Assembly: GCA_018817385.1 (NCBI GenBank)
Contig: JAHIUA010000081.1
Location: 22,493-86,492, forward strand
Source of the DNA: Pseudomonadota bacterium
GTDB taxonomy: Bacteria > Desulfobacterota > Desulfobulbia > Desulfobulbales > Desulfocapsaceae
Length of the DNA stretch: 64,000 nucleotides
Direction of reading: 5' to 3'
Numbering within the stretch: the first letter of the stretch is position 1; every line of letters begins with the position of its first letter. A program made the position numbers and the translations under genes. The notes below the pieces were generated by a model that was not told the origin of the DNA, made no database searches, and worked only from the letters and a program-made list of their open reading frames with translations. Below, piece by piece: positions 17,130 through 26,972 of the stretch.

Positions 17130-19036
17130 ATACAGCAAACAGCAGCCATTGGATCGACAGCAACCAGCAGGCCCTGAGTGAGGAGCTGAGCTGGCTGCAA
17201 GGCTTGTTGGAAAATGCCAACGGGGAGACAGCGCCCCCCCCCAGAGAAGCAGCAACGAATACGGCCTTCACCCTGGATTTCCTGGCCGAACAGTTTCTCC
17301 TCTCCCCCTTCGAACGGACCATCATCCTTTTGTGCGTCGGCATCGAACTGCAATCAGAAATCGCCACCCTGTGCAGCAGACTGCAAGGCAACAGCCATCA
17401 CACCACCCCAAGTTTTAGCCTGGCCCTGGCAATTCTTCCCGATGCGCATTGGAGTGCCCTGTCACCTGAATCGCCCCTGCGCTACTGGCAATTGATCCAG
17501 GTACAGGACCCAAACAGCATCACCACCGGTCACCTGAGCCTGGATGAACGAATACTCCATTTTGTCCTTGGTACCGGCAGTCTGGATCAGCGCCTGAGCA
17601 GTCTGGTCCGCCCCCTCAACCAAAACATCCCCTTGCCCCCATCACAGCACCAGCAGGTGGTACAGCTGACCGGCCTTTGGCGCAACAACGACAAGCCGCC
17701 GCTGATCCTGATCCAGGGCAATGACGCCGCCGCTGGTCGTGAGGTGGCAGCCCAGTCCTGTGCAGCCTTGGGACTGCAACTGCTGCTCTTACGGGCAGAA
17801 GATATTCCACTGCCCGCGGAGGAACGAAGCCAGTTGGCCCGCTTACTGACCCGCGAGCATCTGCTGGCCGGCATTGCCCTCATAATTGAGATCAGCCACC
17901 CCTCTCCCCCACAGCTGACAGCCTTTATGGAGCGCCTGGATTCGCCATTGATGTTGTTGGCTGAGCAAGCAGATTCCCGGCAACAGCACAGCACCGTCAT
18001 CGAAGTCAACAAACCCACCGCTGCAGAACAACGGAGCCTGTGGCGCAGCTTCCTGGCTGACTGTGAAACCTTCGACACGATCGAGCTCTTTTCCCTGGTG
18101 GCCCAGTTCGACTTTGCCGTAGGCGACATCACCACCATCGCTGAGATTGTTGCCAGCGAAGCGAAACTGGGCACCCCCCTCAAACAGGCCCTGTGGCAGA
18201 ACTGCCGCCAACACAGCCGTGGAGATCTGGGCCATCTGGCCCAGCGTATTCCAGCCAAGGCCAGCGAAGAGGATCTGATCTTACCCAGGGGCCAGAAATC
18301 CATACTGGAGGACATCAGCCGTCAGGTACGCCACCGGGCCACCGTCTATGAGACCTGGGGCTTTGCCGCCAAGAGTGATCGTGGGCTCGGCATCAGCGCC
18401 CTCTTTGCCGGCCCCAGCGGTACCGGCAAGACCCTGGCCGCAGAAGTGCTGGCCAACAGTCTCAATCTCGACCTCTATCGCATTGACCTGTCAACAATCG
18501 TCAGTAAATACATCGGAGAAACAGAAAAGAATCTGGAACGGCTCTTCAGGGCCGCTGAAAGCAGCGGCGCCATCCTCCTCTTCGACGAAGCCGATGCCCT
18601 GTTTGGCAAACGGAGCGCGGTAAAGGACAGTCATGACCGTTATGCCAATATGGAACTTGCCTACCTCCTCCAGCGCATGGAGTCGTATCGCGGACTCTCC
18701 ATCCTCACCAGCAACATGAAATCGGCACTGGACACCGCTTTTCTCCGTCGCATCCGTTTTGTGGTCCAGTTTCCTTTCCCCGATGTCGCCCAGCGCGACG
18801 AAATCTGGCGAGGCGTCTTTCCCGACAACCTGCCCCGGGCCAAACTCAACACCGAGTACCTGGCGCGTCTCCATGTGACAGGGGGCAACATCCGCAACAT
18901 CGCCATGAATGCCGCCTTTTTAGCAGCAGAAAAAGGGGACCCGCTGTGCATGGCCGACCTGGCCCATGCTGCACGCATGGAATACGCCAAACTGGAAAAG
19001 CCCCTGAACGAAAATGAGCTGAGGAAATGGATATGA
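17126..19036 (+). CDS. AAA+ ATPase of the eCIS (Afp15/Pvc15 type)
   Basis: 636 residues. The N-terminal 400 residues include a helical region and a degenerate AAA-like module (NDAAAGREVAAQ, without an intact Walker A). The C-terminal AAA module is intact: Walker A GPSGTGKT near 429, Walker B ILLFDEADALFGKR near 480, sensor and arginine-finger region FLRRIRFVVQFPFPD near 535, and a lid helix. Such ATPases are conserved in eCIS and are needed for assembly or for loading cargo such as DUF4157-linked toxins. Its position directly before the cargo gene fits a loading role. Active by motif. Confidence 0.94.
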   Translation: MNTANSSHWIDSNQQALSEELSWLQGLLENANGETAPPPREAATNTAFTLDFLAEQFLLSPFERTIILLCVGIELQSEIATLCSRLQGNSHHTTPSFSLALAILPDAHWSALSPESPLRYWQLIQVQDPNSITTGHLSLDERILHFVLGTGSLDQRLSSLVRPLNQNIPLPPSQHQQVVQLTGLWRNNDKPPLILIQGNDAAAGREVAAQSCAALGLQLLLLRAEDIPLPAEERSQLARLLTREHLLAGIALIIEISHPSPPQLTAFMERLDSPLMLLAEQADSRQQHSTVIEVNKPTAAEQRSLWRSFLADCETFDTIELFSLVAQFDFAVGDITTIAEIVASEAKLGTPLKQALWQNCRQHSRGDLGHLAQRIPAKASEEDLILPRGQKSILEDISRQVRHRATVYETWGFAAKSDRGLGISALFAGPSGTGKTLAAEVLANSLNLDLYRIDLSTIVSKYIGETEKNLERLFRAAESSGAILLFDEADALFGKRSAVKDSHDRYANMELAYLLQRMESYRGLSILTSNMKSALDTAFLRRIRFVVQFPFPDVAQRDEIWRGVFPDNLPRAKLNTEYLARLHVTGGNIRNIAMNAAFLAAEKGDPLCMADLAHAARMEYAKLEKPLNENELRKWI

Positions 19037-19332
19037 GCGGCGATATCTTCCTCACCATCGATACCATTGTCCTCCGCGGTTTTAAGAGCATCGACCGCCA
19101 GGCCCTGACCGAAGCTGTGCAACAGGCCTTAACTGAACAGCTTTCTGGAGACCGAGAACTGAAGGCCATGGACCTGGCCCGAGTCAGGACGGACATCACT
19201 TTACCAACATCTTTCGCTGCTGAACAATTGGGTCAAACACTGGGTCAACGCCTTAGTGGCATCATTACCGGTGATGAGGCCACTACTCAATCAGCTCATG
19301 AAACAAAACCCGGAGGACGGCATCATGCGTAG
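19033..19332 (+). CDS. Small eCIS protein upstream of the DUF4157 cargo
   Basis: 99 residues from the ATG at 19033, which overlaps the ATPase stop (ATGA); GAGG lies 9 nt before. It starts SGDIFLTIDTIVLRGFKSIDRQALTEAVQQAL, predicted beta then helix, and ends in a polar tail. I see it as the kind of short protein that accompanies DUF4157 genes in eCIS loci, perhaps an adaptor or chaperone for the cargo encoded next. No known domain can be assigned. It overlaps the cargo start by 8 nt. Confidence 0.7.
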   Translation: MSGDIFLTIDTIVLRGFKSIDRQALTEAVQQALTEQLSGDRELKAMDLARVRTDITLPTSFAAEQLGQTLGQRLSGIITGDEATTQSAHETKPGGRHHA

Positions 19333-22300
19333 CCACGCCTCTACAACCAGGAAAGAGACGAGCAGCCGTCGGTTACTGCAGCGCAAACCGACACTACGCA
19401 TAGCTGAGAAAAACGACGCCTACGAACAAGAGGCTGAGAGAACAGCAGATGCTGTCATCTATGGCACACCGAGAATCAACCGATCACTCTCGAAGATAAA
19501 AATTGCATCATCATTGCAACGCGAACAGGGAGCCAAACCAAAGAGTGAGGAGGAAAAGTACAAGGAAGCGGCTGTAAAATTGGGGGAGGCCTTTCTCCAG
19601 ACCGAACTCGGCAAGGAAATTAAAGAAAAAGCCGAGCAACTGGGGGAAGCCTTTCTCGCAACCCTTCCGGGCAAGGTTATCACCGGCACGGCGATCACCG
19701 GCGCCCTAACCGCGCTTGCTGCGACCCACAAGGAACTCCCCATCGGAGTTCCTGAAATCCCGCTTAACGCCATTAAACCGGGATTGAAACTTAAAATCAC
19801 CTATGAAGGACCGGTGGATAAACCCACCAAGGTCATGGCCAGTTTCAGCATCCCCTTGGGTCCGCCAACACGTACGAAGAAACCTGCCATGTCAAAATCA
19901 GAACGATTTCGTGCTGATACGGCTCGCATGGCGATGGAGCAGCACCAGTTCCGTGAATCAATGAAAACACCAGAACAACGAGCAGAAGATCAGCGCCTGC
20001 TTGATGCCTGGATTTTATCCCGTATGCCCGTCCCAGGCCAGCCGCAATCCTTTGGTGTTGCAGGATTCAATCTGGGAAAAGCCTCTGGCCTGCGCCCTGC
20101 ACCCTTAGCTCCTTATGGCCCAGAATTCAAGCTAACAGGCGAACAACCAAAAACAGAAGAGCCAAAAAAAAAGAAAGAAGAGAAAACAATCCAACGCAAG
20201 TCAAACGGCGTTACGCATGATGGCAGCACACCAGCCATTGTCAACGAGGTCCTGCAATCACCCGGCCAACCCCTTGAGCGAATAACTCGCTCATTCATGG
20301 AATCACGTTTCGGTTATGATCTAAGCCATGTGCGCATACACACAGATAACATGGCCGGGCAATCAGCAAAGGCTATTCATGCATCCGCCTATACCGCTGG
20401 GAACAATATTGTTTTTGCCAACGGCCACTATTCTCCCGAAACTCAGAGAGGACGGCACCTGCTGGCTCATGAACTGACCCATGTTATGCAACAGGAGGGA
20501 CGGTCAAGCACACAGCTGGATACACCGACAGTGCAACGCAAGGAAAAAATAGCAGAACAAGTTCTCTCTCCAGCCGATGCACTGAAGGAAACATTGAAGG
20601 GCGATGATGACTCCGTCCGCAGTTTAACAAAGGCCCCCCAATGGAAAAAAGTACAACTCACTCCTGAGGATGTCGCAATACTTTTGTGTAACCTCCTGGA
20701 AGGCGTGGTCCTGGATGATGACGAAATTGCCGGCCTCGCAGTGCTGAACAAGTCTCTCACCCTCGGCATTTTCGACAATTCCTTAGTCAAACTTGGGCAG
20801 AAAGGCCGTTTTAAAGAGCTGCTGGATGACTATCACGGCTCCGAGTACCAGGATTTACTCGATCTTCTGTCCAAAAACATCAGCCAGCTAACTGTGAAAG
20901 CTCTCTATTTGGACGCATTCATAGCTATGTTTTGGGTACAGGAACACGAAGAACGTGCAATTGTGATACTGCTCGAACGTACTAACGTAAACGACCAGTT
21001 CAACCTACTCACCGTAAGAGACCGGCAAAACAAGCTGCGTGACGCCATTGATACGGACCCCCTGTCAATCCGTTATGAAAAAATTGCAGGCAAGACCAAT
21101 GAACTGCAGCAAGTAGACCTTAGCGCTCAACTGCAAAAGTTATTTACCGTCCAGAGCAAGAGCAAGGAGAGTGCCAAAAAACGAACACCTGATGAGATCA
21201 AGCGCTTGCTCATCGCCACCGCGACCGACCTGGCAGCTGAGCTGAACGATTATCGTAATGAGCTTACAAAAGCACTAACTGCACCAAAGCCTGATGCTGA
21301 CGCCATTGCAAAGATCAACAAGGAATTTGAACAGCGTTTGCAATTCCTTGTCAAACGTAAACAACGTGAATTCCATTTCGAGCTGAAATATGGCGTTGAA
21401 CTCAATCGTTTCCTGACCGATGCCAGGGCCAGAAGCTGGACACTTACCGACCTGGAAGATATCAATAAGATCCTTGCTCAAATTCCCCCAGAGATTCTGC
21501 AAGCCAACCCTGCATTCCGATCAATCCTGCTCGCGAGCCGTGGTCCGAAAGACCCGTTAGGACAAGCCCCTTGGTCCGGAAAATCGATCATACTTTTTGG
21601 CTCGTTCTCACTGCGCACAACCGTACATGAACTTGGCCATGTCATCAGCTTTGATGATGGCAAACGCCTGCAACATGCTTTTAATGAAGCATTCAAGTGG
21701 CAAGAACTCACTCCTGCCATACTAATCGGACTGATCCCTAACAAAAAAGATCGCGAAGAGTTGATCAAGAAAATGGACGAAGACCGAAAAGAGGAGCGAG
21801 AGGCCAAAAGCAATCGACATGCTTACGGCAACCATTTCTACCGCTATAACCGCTATGGAGGGAAAGACAGTTACCTTCGCCACCCGAAGAATGCTTGTTT
21901 CGTCTCTGACTATGCTGCAACCGACCCCTACGACGACTTTGCTGAGGCATTCGAAGAATATCTCATCAACCCGCTGTCACTGCATACAGCCTGCCCGAAA
22001 AAATACGAATTTATGCGTCAAAAAGTCTTTGTCGGCTATTTCTTTGGCAAGCAAATACCCCGTACCCTGAGCGACTTTGATAAGGATATGGCCGCTAAGT
22101 TAAAGGGTGTCGCTCTACCAGGCAACCTAAAACTCCAGTTCCAGAACCTTTACCTCAGCAAACTACGGGCAGCACTGAAAAAACAACTCACCACAACCGG
22201 AAAAGACCTGGAAAACAAATCTCTAACCGACAAACCATCGAAGGGGATGAAACGCATACCACTCACCGGAAAAGAAGCACAGCAGGCCGCTAAACCCTAT

Positions 22301-24832
22301 TACCAGAATATGACTGATCTATTCGGACTGCTGATGCCCGCTGTGAAACCATGGCAAACGTTTTCAAATAAAGTCAGTCAATTCAAAGCCAGTGCACCGA
22401 AAAAATACGAGTCGTCCGCTTCGATAATCGGCTTTCGGCTGAGCAAGGAATTCCAGGAGGACCTTCTGGTACTCATGCAACCCCATGCAACACGCTTTAT
22501 TGCCGGCAAGAGTGGTGGCCTGGAAAAATGGCCACAACAACTAGAAGGGCTGGTCAATACGTATCAACAGGCAATTAAGGTCGCTCCGTCCTACCTGCCT
22601 GTCTATGACACATTTATGGACCTAGAACTTAAAATTGAGGCCTCTCAGATATTTGGCACCACCGAGAAAGAGGAGATAGGCCCCACTGCCTGGTATATCC
22701 TGCGACAGGTTCCTCGTAAACATCCAAGTCGTCAGGAAATCAAAAAATATATAATTAAACGACGCGAAGAACTTGTTAGCCGAATTATTCTCATGCAAAA
22801 GGATATCATCAGAGAAATACGAGCAGGCATCCCATATAAAAAATCGAAACTCCCAACGCTGCGCTCTTTGCTAAAGACCTACAAACGGGACATCAGGTAT
22901 TTTATCAAACAGAAAAGCCTGAGGTTAAAACGCAAGGCAACAAGGACAGCCTGGAACAAGACAGATGGTTTGCCCCTCACCGCGCAGGTACTGGATTCTC
23001 CTGGATTGCCACTTCCCTTGGATGTACGAGCAGACATGGAAATGCGTTTCGGTCATGACTTCAGCCGAGTACGCATACATACTGATTCACGTGCAGCACA
23101 ATCGGCACAGATGATCAGCGCATTGGCATTCACTTCCGGAAAACACATTGTGTTCGCTCAAGGACAATACTCCCCTCTGGAGTCAATCGGGCAACGCTTA
23201 TTAGCCCACGAACTTACACATGTCATCCAGCAAGGGGGGGCAACTCCTTCAGGCCCAGACAATTCTAATGGCGACAGTCAGCAACTTGCCTTTCAACGCG
23301 ACACTGAAACCGAGCCCCCTGCTGACGGCCCGGCCATTACTCAGGAACTTATGAAGTTGCCTGTACTCAACGAAGCAGGACAGCGTACAAACGATGCGCC
23401 ACCATTCACAGAAAAAAACAATACAGAGCTGGATACTCCTCTGCTGAACGCATTGAGAACCCAAGCAAATACCAAGGAGTCGACAAGAGGACTGGTACCA
23501 GCCAATCATCCAACGGAACGGGAAGCAGAACGTATCGCTGCCCGTATTATTATTGATACCAAGCCATTGCAAACACGATCAATTGCAGAACGTATCATCA
23601 GTCATAACAGCCTTAGTCTTAATGATAAACCAAGAGCACAAGTGGCCAGACGTACCGACATCGCCTTCATCATGGGTAGTGACAAGCCTAAAAAGCGTAA
23701 TAAATTTTACAGAGAGGCCAGCCAATATTTCAAAACCAATCTTGCCGGCGTTAAACTGGTTAACAGCCCGGATGTACGAAATCTTAGTGCCGTGTTCACC
23801 TACCTTGAAAAACAGAAACAACCCATCGGCATTCTTTACCTTATCTCCCATGCCGCTGATGACGGTACTCTGTCCTTTCCTTTACAGACAGGAGATAAAG
23901 ATAAGAAGGTTGATTACCTTGAACTGCGCAGTGCCCTGAAGACTTCCCCGGAGTTGTTCAACCTCCCCAAAAACATTATTGATCAGAACACAATTATCAG
24001 GATCAAGGGATGTCGGTTGGGACAAAGTGAACGTATGCTGGCCACAATTGGCAAGGCCTTTGGTGCCGGCAAGGTGGTAGCACCGACACACCGTCAATAT
24101 TATGGCACCACGTCCACAACCACTGGTAAACGAGGGAGCCGTAAGACAGAAAAGCAGTCCTTTGAGGGTTTCAAGACCTACTTCGTCGAACAACCGGGCA
24201 GTGTAACACTGGACCGCAATGATCAAATTAAAACCTTCACCTCAAAATATTCACATTTAACAAGAAGCGACTGGGAAAAACTGATCCCAAAGAGAGGCAG
24301 CAGAATAAAAAAGAAAGTTGAAAAACGCATACCATTCTCCTTCAGCACCCCCTCCCCCTTAACCAATACCCAGGCACTTAAATTTGCCAGGAAAACATTA
24401 GTGAAAGAAGGGTTTAATCCAACCAAAGTGGTTAATCGCAGCGAAACCTCAAAACCCATCAAACTCCCATTCAGAGAAGGCACGAACATCGTAGTCAAGG
24501 GCAAATTCATTCAATACACGTTTGAAAACAAGAAGGGGAATACGGCCTGGCAAACGTACCACGTCCCCACAGATGACAAAGCAATAATCGAGGCTATCAA
24601 GGCGGACGAGAGCGTACCGGATGCCTATGAATGGAACATGCTGAAAACACGCCGTGGTAACAGGATAACCTATAAAGTCGAAGGGGTGCGCACCGTGTAC
24701 TCGCTGGACCGCTACATTGTTTCAAAGCTGGGAACAGAAACTGTGACCAAGCGTCTCTATATTCCACCCGACAAACCCGGTAAATTCTTTGGCGAATATG
24801 TCGCAACTTCCACTAAAGCAGAGGAACATTAG
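19325..24832 (+). CDS. Giant DUF4157 (eCIS core) cargo protein with two candidate protease warheads
   Basis: 1835 residues from the ATG at 19325 (GGAGG 9 nt before). Modules: 30-45 DAYEQEAERTAD, the usual DUF4157 leader; 298-386 first DUF4157 with LAHELTHVMQQ (HExxH at 382); about 650-890 a domain with VHELGH at 768 and FAEAFEEY at 874-877, fitting a zincin in the manner of lethal-factor-like proteases; 1212-1300 second DUF4157 with LAHELTHVIQQ (His 1295); about 1390-1405 a second leader (TEREAERIAARI); about 1445-1610 an alpha/beta domain with LYLISHAADDG (His 1509) and IRIKGCRLGQ (Cys 1563), a His/Cys dyad like CHAT/caspase peptidases; then a Lys-rich tail. DUF4157 marks proteins loaded into eCIS. 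Processing and delivery are inferred. Confidence 0.88.
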   Translation: MRSHASTTRKETSSRRLLQRKPTLRIAEKNDAYEQEAERTADAVIYGTPRINRSLSKIKIASSLQREQGAKPKSEEEKYKEAAVKLGEAFLQTELGKEIKEKAEQLGEAFLATLPGKVITGTAITGALTALAATHKELPIGVPEIPLNAIKPGLKLKITYEGPVDKPTKVMASFSIPLGPPTRTKKPAMSKSERFRADTARMAMEQHQFRESMKTPEQRAEDQRLLDAWILSRMPVPGQPQSFGVAGFNLGKASGLRPAPLAPYGPEFKLTGEQPKTEEPKKKKEEKTIQRKSNGVTHDGSTPAIVNEVLQSPGQPLERITRSFMESRFGYDLSHVRIHTDNMAGQSAKAIHASAYTAGNNIVFANGHYSPETQRGRHLLAHELTHVMQQEGRSSTQLDTPTVQRKEKIAEQVLSPADALKETLKGDDDSVRSLTKAPQWKKVQLTPEDVAILLCNLLEGVVLDDDEIAGLAVLNKSLTLGIFDNSLVKLGQKGRFKELLDDYHGSEYQDLLDLLSKNISQLTVKALYLDAFIAMFWVQEHEERAIVILLERTNVNDQFNLLTVRDRQNKLRDAIDTDPLSIRYEKIAGKTNELQQVDLSAQLQKLFTVQSKSKESAKKRTPDEIKRLLIATATDLAAELNDYRNELTKALTAPKPDADAIAKINKEFEQRLQFLVKRKQREFHFELKYGVELNRFLTDARARSWTLTDLEDINKILAQIPPEILQANPAFRSILLASRGPKDPLGQAPWSGKSIILFGSFSLRTTVHELGHVISFDDGKRLQHAFNEAFKWQELTPAILIGLIPNKKDREELIKKMDEDRKEEREAKSNRHAYGNHFYRYNRYGGKDSYLRHPKNACFVSDYAATDPYDDFAEAFEEYLINPLSLHTACPKKYEFMRQKVFVGYFFGKQIPRTLSDFDKDMAAKLKGVALPGNLKLQFQNLYLSKLRAALKKQLTTTGKDLENKSLTDKPSKGMKRIPLTGKEAQQAAKPYYQNMTDLFGLLMPAVKPWQTFSNKVSQFKASAPKKYESSASIIGFRLSKEFQEDLLVLMQPHATRFIAGKSGGLEKWPQQLEGLVNTYQQAIKVAPSYLPVYDTFMDLELKIEASQIFGTTEKEEIGPTAWYILRQVPRKHPSRQEIKKYIIKRREELVSRIILMQKDIIREIRAGIPYKKSKLPTLRSLLKTYKRDIRYFIKQKSLRLKRKATRTAWNKTDGLPLTAQVLDSPGLPLPLDVRADMEMRFGHDFSRVRIHTDSRAAQSAQMISALAFTSGKHIVFAQGQYSPLESIGQRLLAHELTHVIQQGGATPSGPDNSNGDSQQLAFQRDTETEPPADGPAITQELMKLPVLNEAGQRTNDAPPFTEKNNTELDTPLLNALRTQANTKESTRGLVPANHPTEREAERIAARIIIDTKPLQTRSIAERIISHNSLSLNDKPRAQVARRTDIAFIMGSDKPKKRNKFYREASQYFKTNLAGVKLVNSPDVRNLSAVFTYLEKQKQPIGILYLISHAADDGTLSFPLQTGDKDKKVDYLELRSALKTSPELFNLPKNIIDQNTIIRIKGCRLGQSERMLATIGKAFGAGKVVAPTHRQYYGTTSTTTGKRGSRKTEKQSFEGFKTYFVEQPGSVTLDRNDQIKTFTSKYSHLTRSDWEKLIPKRGSRIKKKVEKRIPFSFSTPSPLTNTQALKFARKTLVKEGFNPTKVVNRSETSKPIKLPFREGTNIVVKGKFIQYTFENKKGNTAWQTYHVPTDDKAIIEAIKADESVPDAYEWNMLKTRRGNRITYKVEGVRTVYSLDRYIVSKLGTETVTKRLYIPPDKPGKFFGEYVATSTKAEEH

Positions 24833-24833
24833 T

Positions 24834-25490
24834 ATGAGTTCTTATCCCAACTCGCCCCAGCTGCTTAAGGGTGGCATTGTCATCATGGAGCCGGACAGCG
24901 GTAAAATTATCCGGGTCATCTCCCTGCAGTACAACCCGGACAGCCTGACCCGGTCCTTCCAGGTCCAGGCCTACAGTGAGGGCACCGATCGCTCCGAGGC
25001 CTTGCGGCTGAAAAGTTCGCCGGTGGAAACCATCAAGGTAGAAGCCGAAATCGATGCCACCGATCAGTTGGAGTTTCCCGACCAGAACCCCACCATCCTT
25101 GCCAATGGCATCCATGGTCAGCTGGCAGCGCTGGAGTCCATGCTTTATCCCACCAGCGAGGCCTTGCAGAATAACCACAACCAGGCCGGTCGCGGGGTCC
25201 TGGAAATCATACCGATGGAAGCCCCCCTCAGTCTCTTTATCTGGAGCAGGCAGCGCGCCGTGCCGGTACGGGTGACCGAGTTTTCCGTCACCGAAGAGGC
25301 CTTCGATGCCGCCCTCAACCCCATCCGGGCCAAGATCAGTCTCGGCCTGCGGGTCTTATCCGTCAACGATCTCGGCTTCGACCATCGCGGCGGCGGCCTG
25401 TTTATGAGTTACCTGAAAAACAAGGAGGCACTGGCCGCCACAGTTGGCAGCGCCTCCCTCAACAGTCTGGGTCTGGAGGGTCGATTATGA
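24834..25490 (+). CDS. CIS tube-initiator protein (Afp7 N-terminal type)
   Basis: 218 residues from the ATG 1 nt after the preceding stop, with GAGG 9 nt upstream. The start, GKIIRVISLQYNPDSLTRSFQ, is the CIS_tube signature of Afp7/Pvc7-like baseplate proteins; the core includes GIHGQLAALESMLYP and RVTEFSVTEEAFDAALNPIRAKISLGL. It should form the first ring at the junction of tube and baseplate. In Afp7 this domain is fused to LysM; here LysM is in the next, overlapping gene. Confidence 0.88.
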   Translation: MSSYPNSPQLLKGGIVIMEPDSGKIIRVISLQYNPDSLTRSFQVQAYSEGTDRSEALRLKSSPVETIKVEAEIDATDQLEFPDQNPTILANGIHGQLAALESMLYPTSEALQNNHNQAGRGVLEIIPMEAPLSLFIWSRQRAVPVRVTEFSVTEEAFDAALNPIRAKISLGLRVLSVNDLGFDHRGGGLFMSYLKNKEALAATVGSASLNSLGLEGRL

Positions 25491-25849
25491 ACGATCCCTT
25501 AAAGGCATTACTTGATGCAGGTGCACTGAACACCTCTAAATTCCCGGACAACAGCCGCTATCACAGCGTTGCTATCACCACCCTGGAACAAAACGGCGAG
25601 GAGGGCATCGCCTACCTCCAGCGCCGCTTTGTGCCCCCGGCAGAGCACTTTGCCGTCATTCAGGAACACACAGTGGTTGAAGGAGATCGAGTCGATAACC
25701 TTGCCGCTCACTATCTGGGTGATCCGGAGCTCTACTGGCGCCTCTGCGATGCCAACGGCGTTATGCGACCAGATGAACTCACCAAAACCGCCGGCAGCAA
25801 GGTTGCCATTACCCTGCCGGAAGGAATACCGGGAGCCGACAATGGGTAA
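25487..25849 (+). CDS. LysM-like baseplate protein
   Basis: 120 residues with the LysM-like stretch HTVVEGDRVDNLAAHYLGDPELYWRLCDANG (about 60-90), as in T4 gp53/Afp7 C-terminal parts. In particles this domain holds baseplate subunits together and does not need to bind peptidoglycan. It overlaps the preceding gene by 4 nt and the following gene by 8 nt, so stoichiometry is likely coordinated. No signal peptide. Confidence 0.85.
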   Translation: MNDPLKALLDAGALNTSKFPDNSRYHSVAITTLEQNGEEGIAYLQRRFVPPAEHFAVIQEHTVVEGDRVDNLAAHYLGDPELYWRLCDANGVMRPDELTKTAGSKVAITLPEGIPGADNG

Positions 25850-26972
25850 GGGAGTGGAGCTCAATCTGTTCATTGGCCCGGCAGTGCCCATCCCGGCACC
25901 ACGGGTGGTGATAGATGCCCTGCAAAAGGTCCAGGTGCAGATCAACGGCGGCGATACGGCCAGTGGTTTCGAGCTCAGCTTTTCCCTCTCCAAACACTCG
26001 CCGCTGCAGACCCTCTTTCTCCTCACCGGCGGCGGCAGCATCCCCATCATGCGAGTAGTTATTATGGTTAGCATGGGAGCCAGGGCCGAGGTGATCATGG
26101 ATGGGGTGATGACCCACCACGAGATCCGCCCCGGCAGCGATGGCGGCAAGTCGACCCTGGTGGTCAAGGGCAAAGATCTCACCGCCCTGATGGATTTCAT
26201 CGAACTGAACGGCATCCCCTATCCCGCCATGTCACCGGCCATCCGGGTGCTGACCATCCTGGCCAAATACGCAGCCTTTGGTGTTGTGCCCATGGTCATC
26301 CCCAGCGTGGTGGAAGACCTGCCGATTCCGCTCGAACGTATCCCCACTCAACAGGGCAGCGACCTGGCCTACGTCTCCCAGCTGGCGCACGAGGTCGGTT
26401 ATGTCTTTTACATGGACCCGCTTCCGGTACCGGGCACCTGCCGCGCCTACTGGGGGCCGGAGATCAAGGTCGGCCCCCCCCAGCCTGCACTCAATACTGA
26501 TATGGATGTCTTCACTAATGTCGAATCACTGTCCTTCAATTTCGACAAAGAGATGAAGGAGATGCCGGTGGTCTTCATCCAAAACCAGGCCACCAAGATA
26601 CCGATCCCCATTCCCATCCCCGACATCACACCACTGAATCCACCCCTGGGTGCAGTTCCACCACTACCGCCCAAACTCAAGATACTCAATGACACCGCCA
26701 AGCTGTCGCCGTTGGCTGCAGTGATGCAGGGCATGGCCTACGCCTCACAACATTCCGATGCAGTGACCGGCGAGGGCAGCCTCAAAGTCTCACGTTACGG
26801 ACGTGTCCTCAAGGCACGGCAATTGGTCGGCGTCCGTGGCGCCGGAGAAGCCTTCAACGGTCTCTACTACGTCAAGAGCGTCAGCCACACCATCGAACGG
26901 GGCGAATACACCCAGAACTTTTCCCTGGCACGCAATGGCCTCCTCTCCACTACCTCGAGGGTTCCAGCATGA
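25842..26972 (+). CDS. Spike hub protein (gpD/gp27-like, VgrG N-terminal half)
   Basis: 376 residues from the ATG at 25842. It has the two-barrel hub pattern of phage late-control gpD: VQVQINGGDTASGFELSFSL near 26, VIMDGVMTHHEIRPGSDGG near 85, and YVSQLAHEVGYVFYMDP near 180, and ends with YYVKSVSHTIERGEYTQNFSLARNG, the typical hub C-terminus. Trimeric hubs connect tube and spike. The spike is split here into hub, OB-fold and tip genes, unlike single-chain VgrG/Afp8. A Pro/Ile-rich linker (about 245-275) is unusual. Confidence 0.88.
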   Translation: MGKGVELNLFIGPAVPIPAPRVVIDALQKVQVQINGGDTASGFELSFSLSKHSPLQTLFLLTGGGSIPIMRVVIMVSMGARAEVIMDGVMTHHEIRPGSDGGKSTLVVKGKDLTALMDFIELNGIPYPAMSPAIRVLTILAKYAAFGVVPMVIPSVVEDLPIPLERIPTQQGSDLAYVSQLAHEVGYVFYMDPLPVPGTCRAYWGPEIKVGPPQPALNTDMDVFTNVESLSFNFDKEMKEMPVVFIQNQATKIPIPIPIPDITPLNPPLGAVPPLPPKLKILNDTAKLSPLAAVMQGMAYASQHSDAVTGEGSLKVSRYGRVLKARQLVGVRGAGEAFNGLYYVKSVSHTIERGEYTQNFSLARNGLLSTTSRVPA

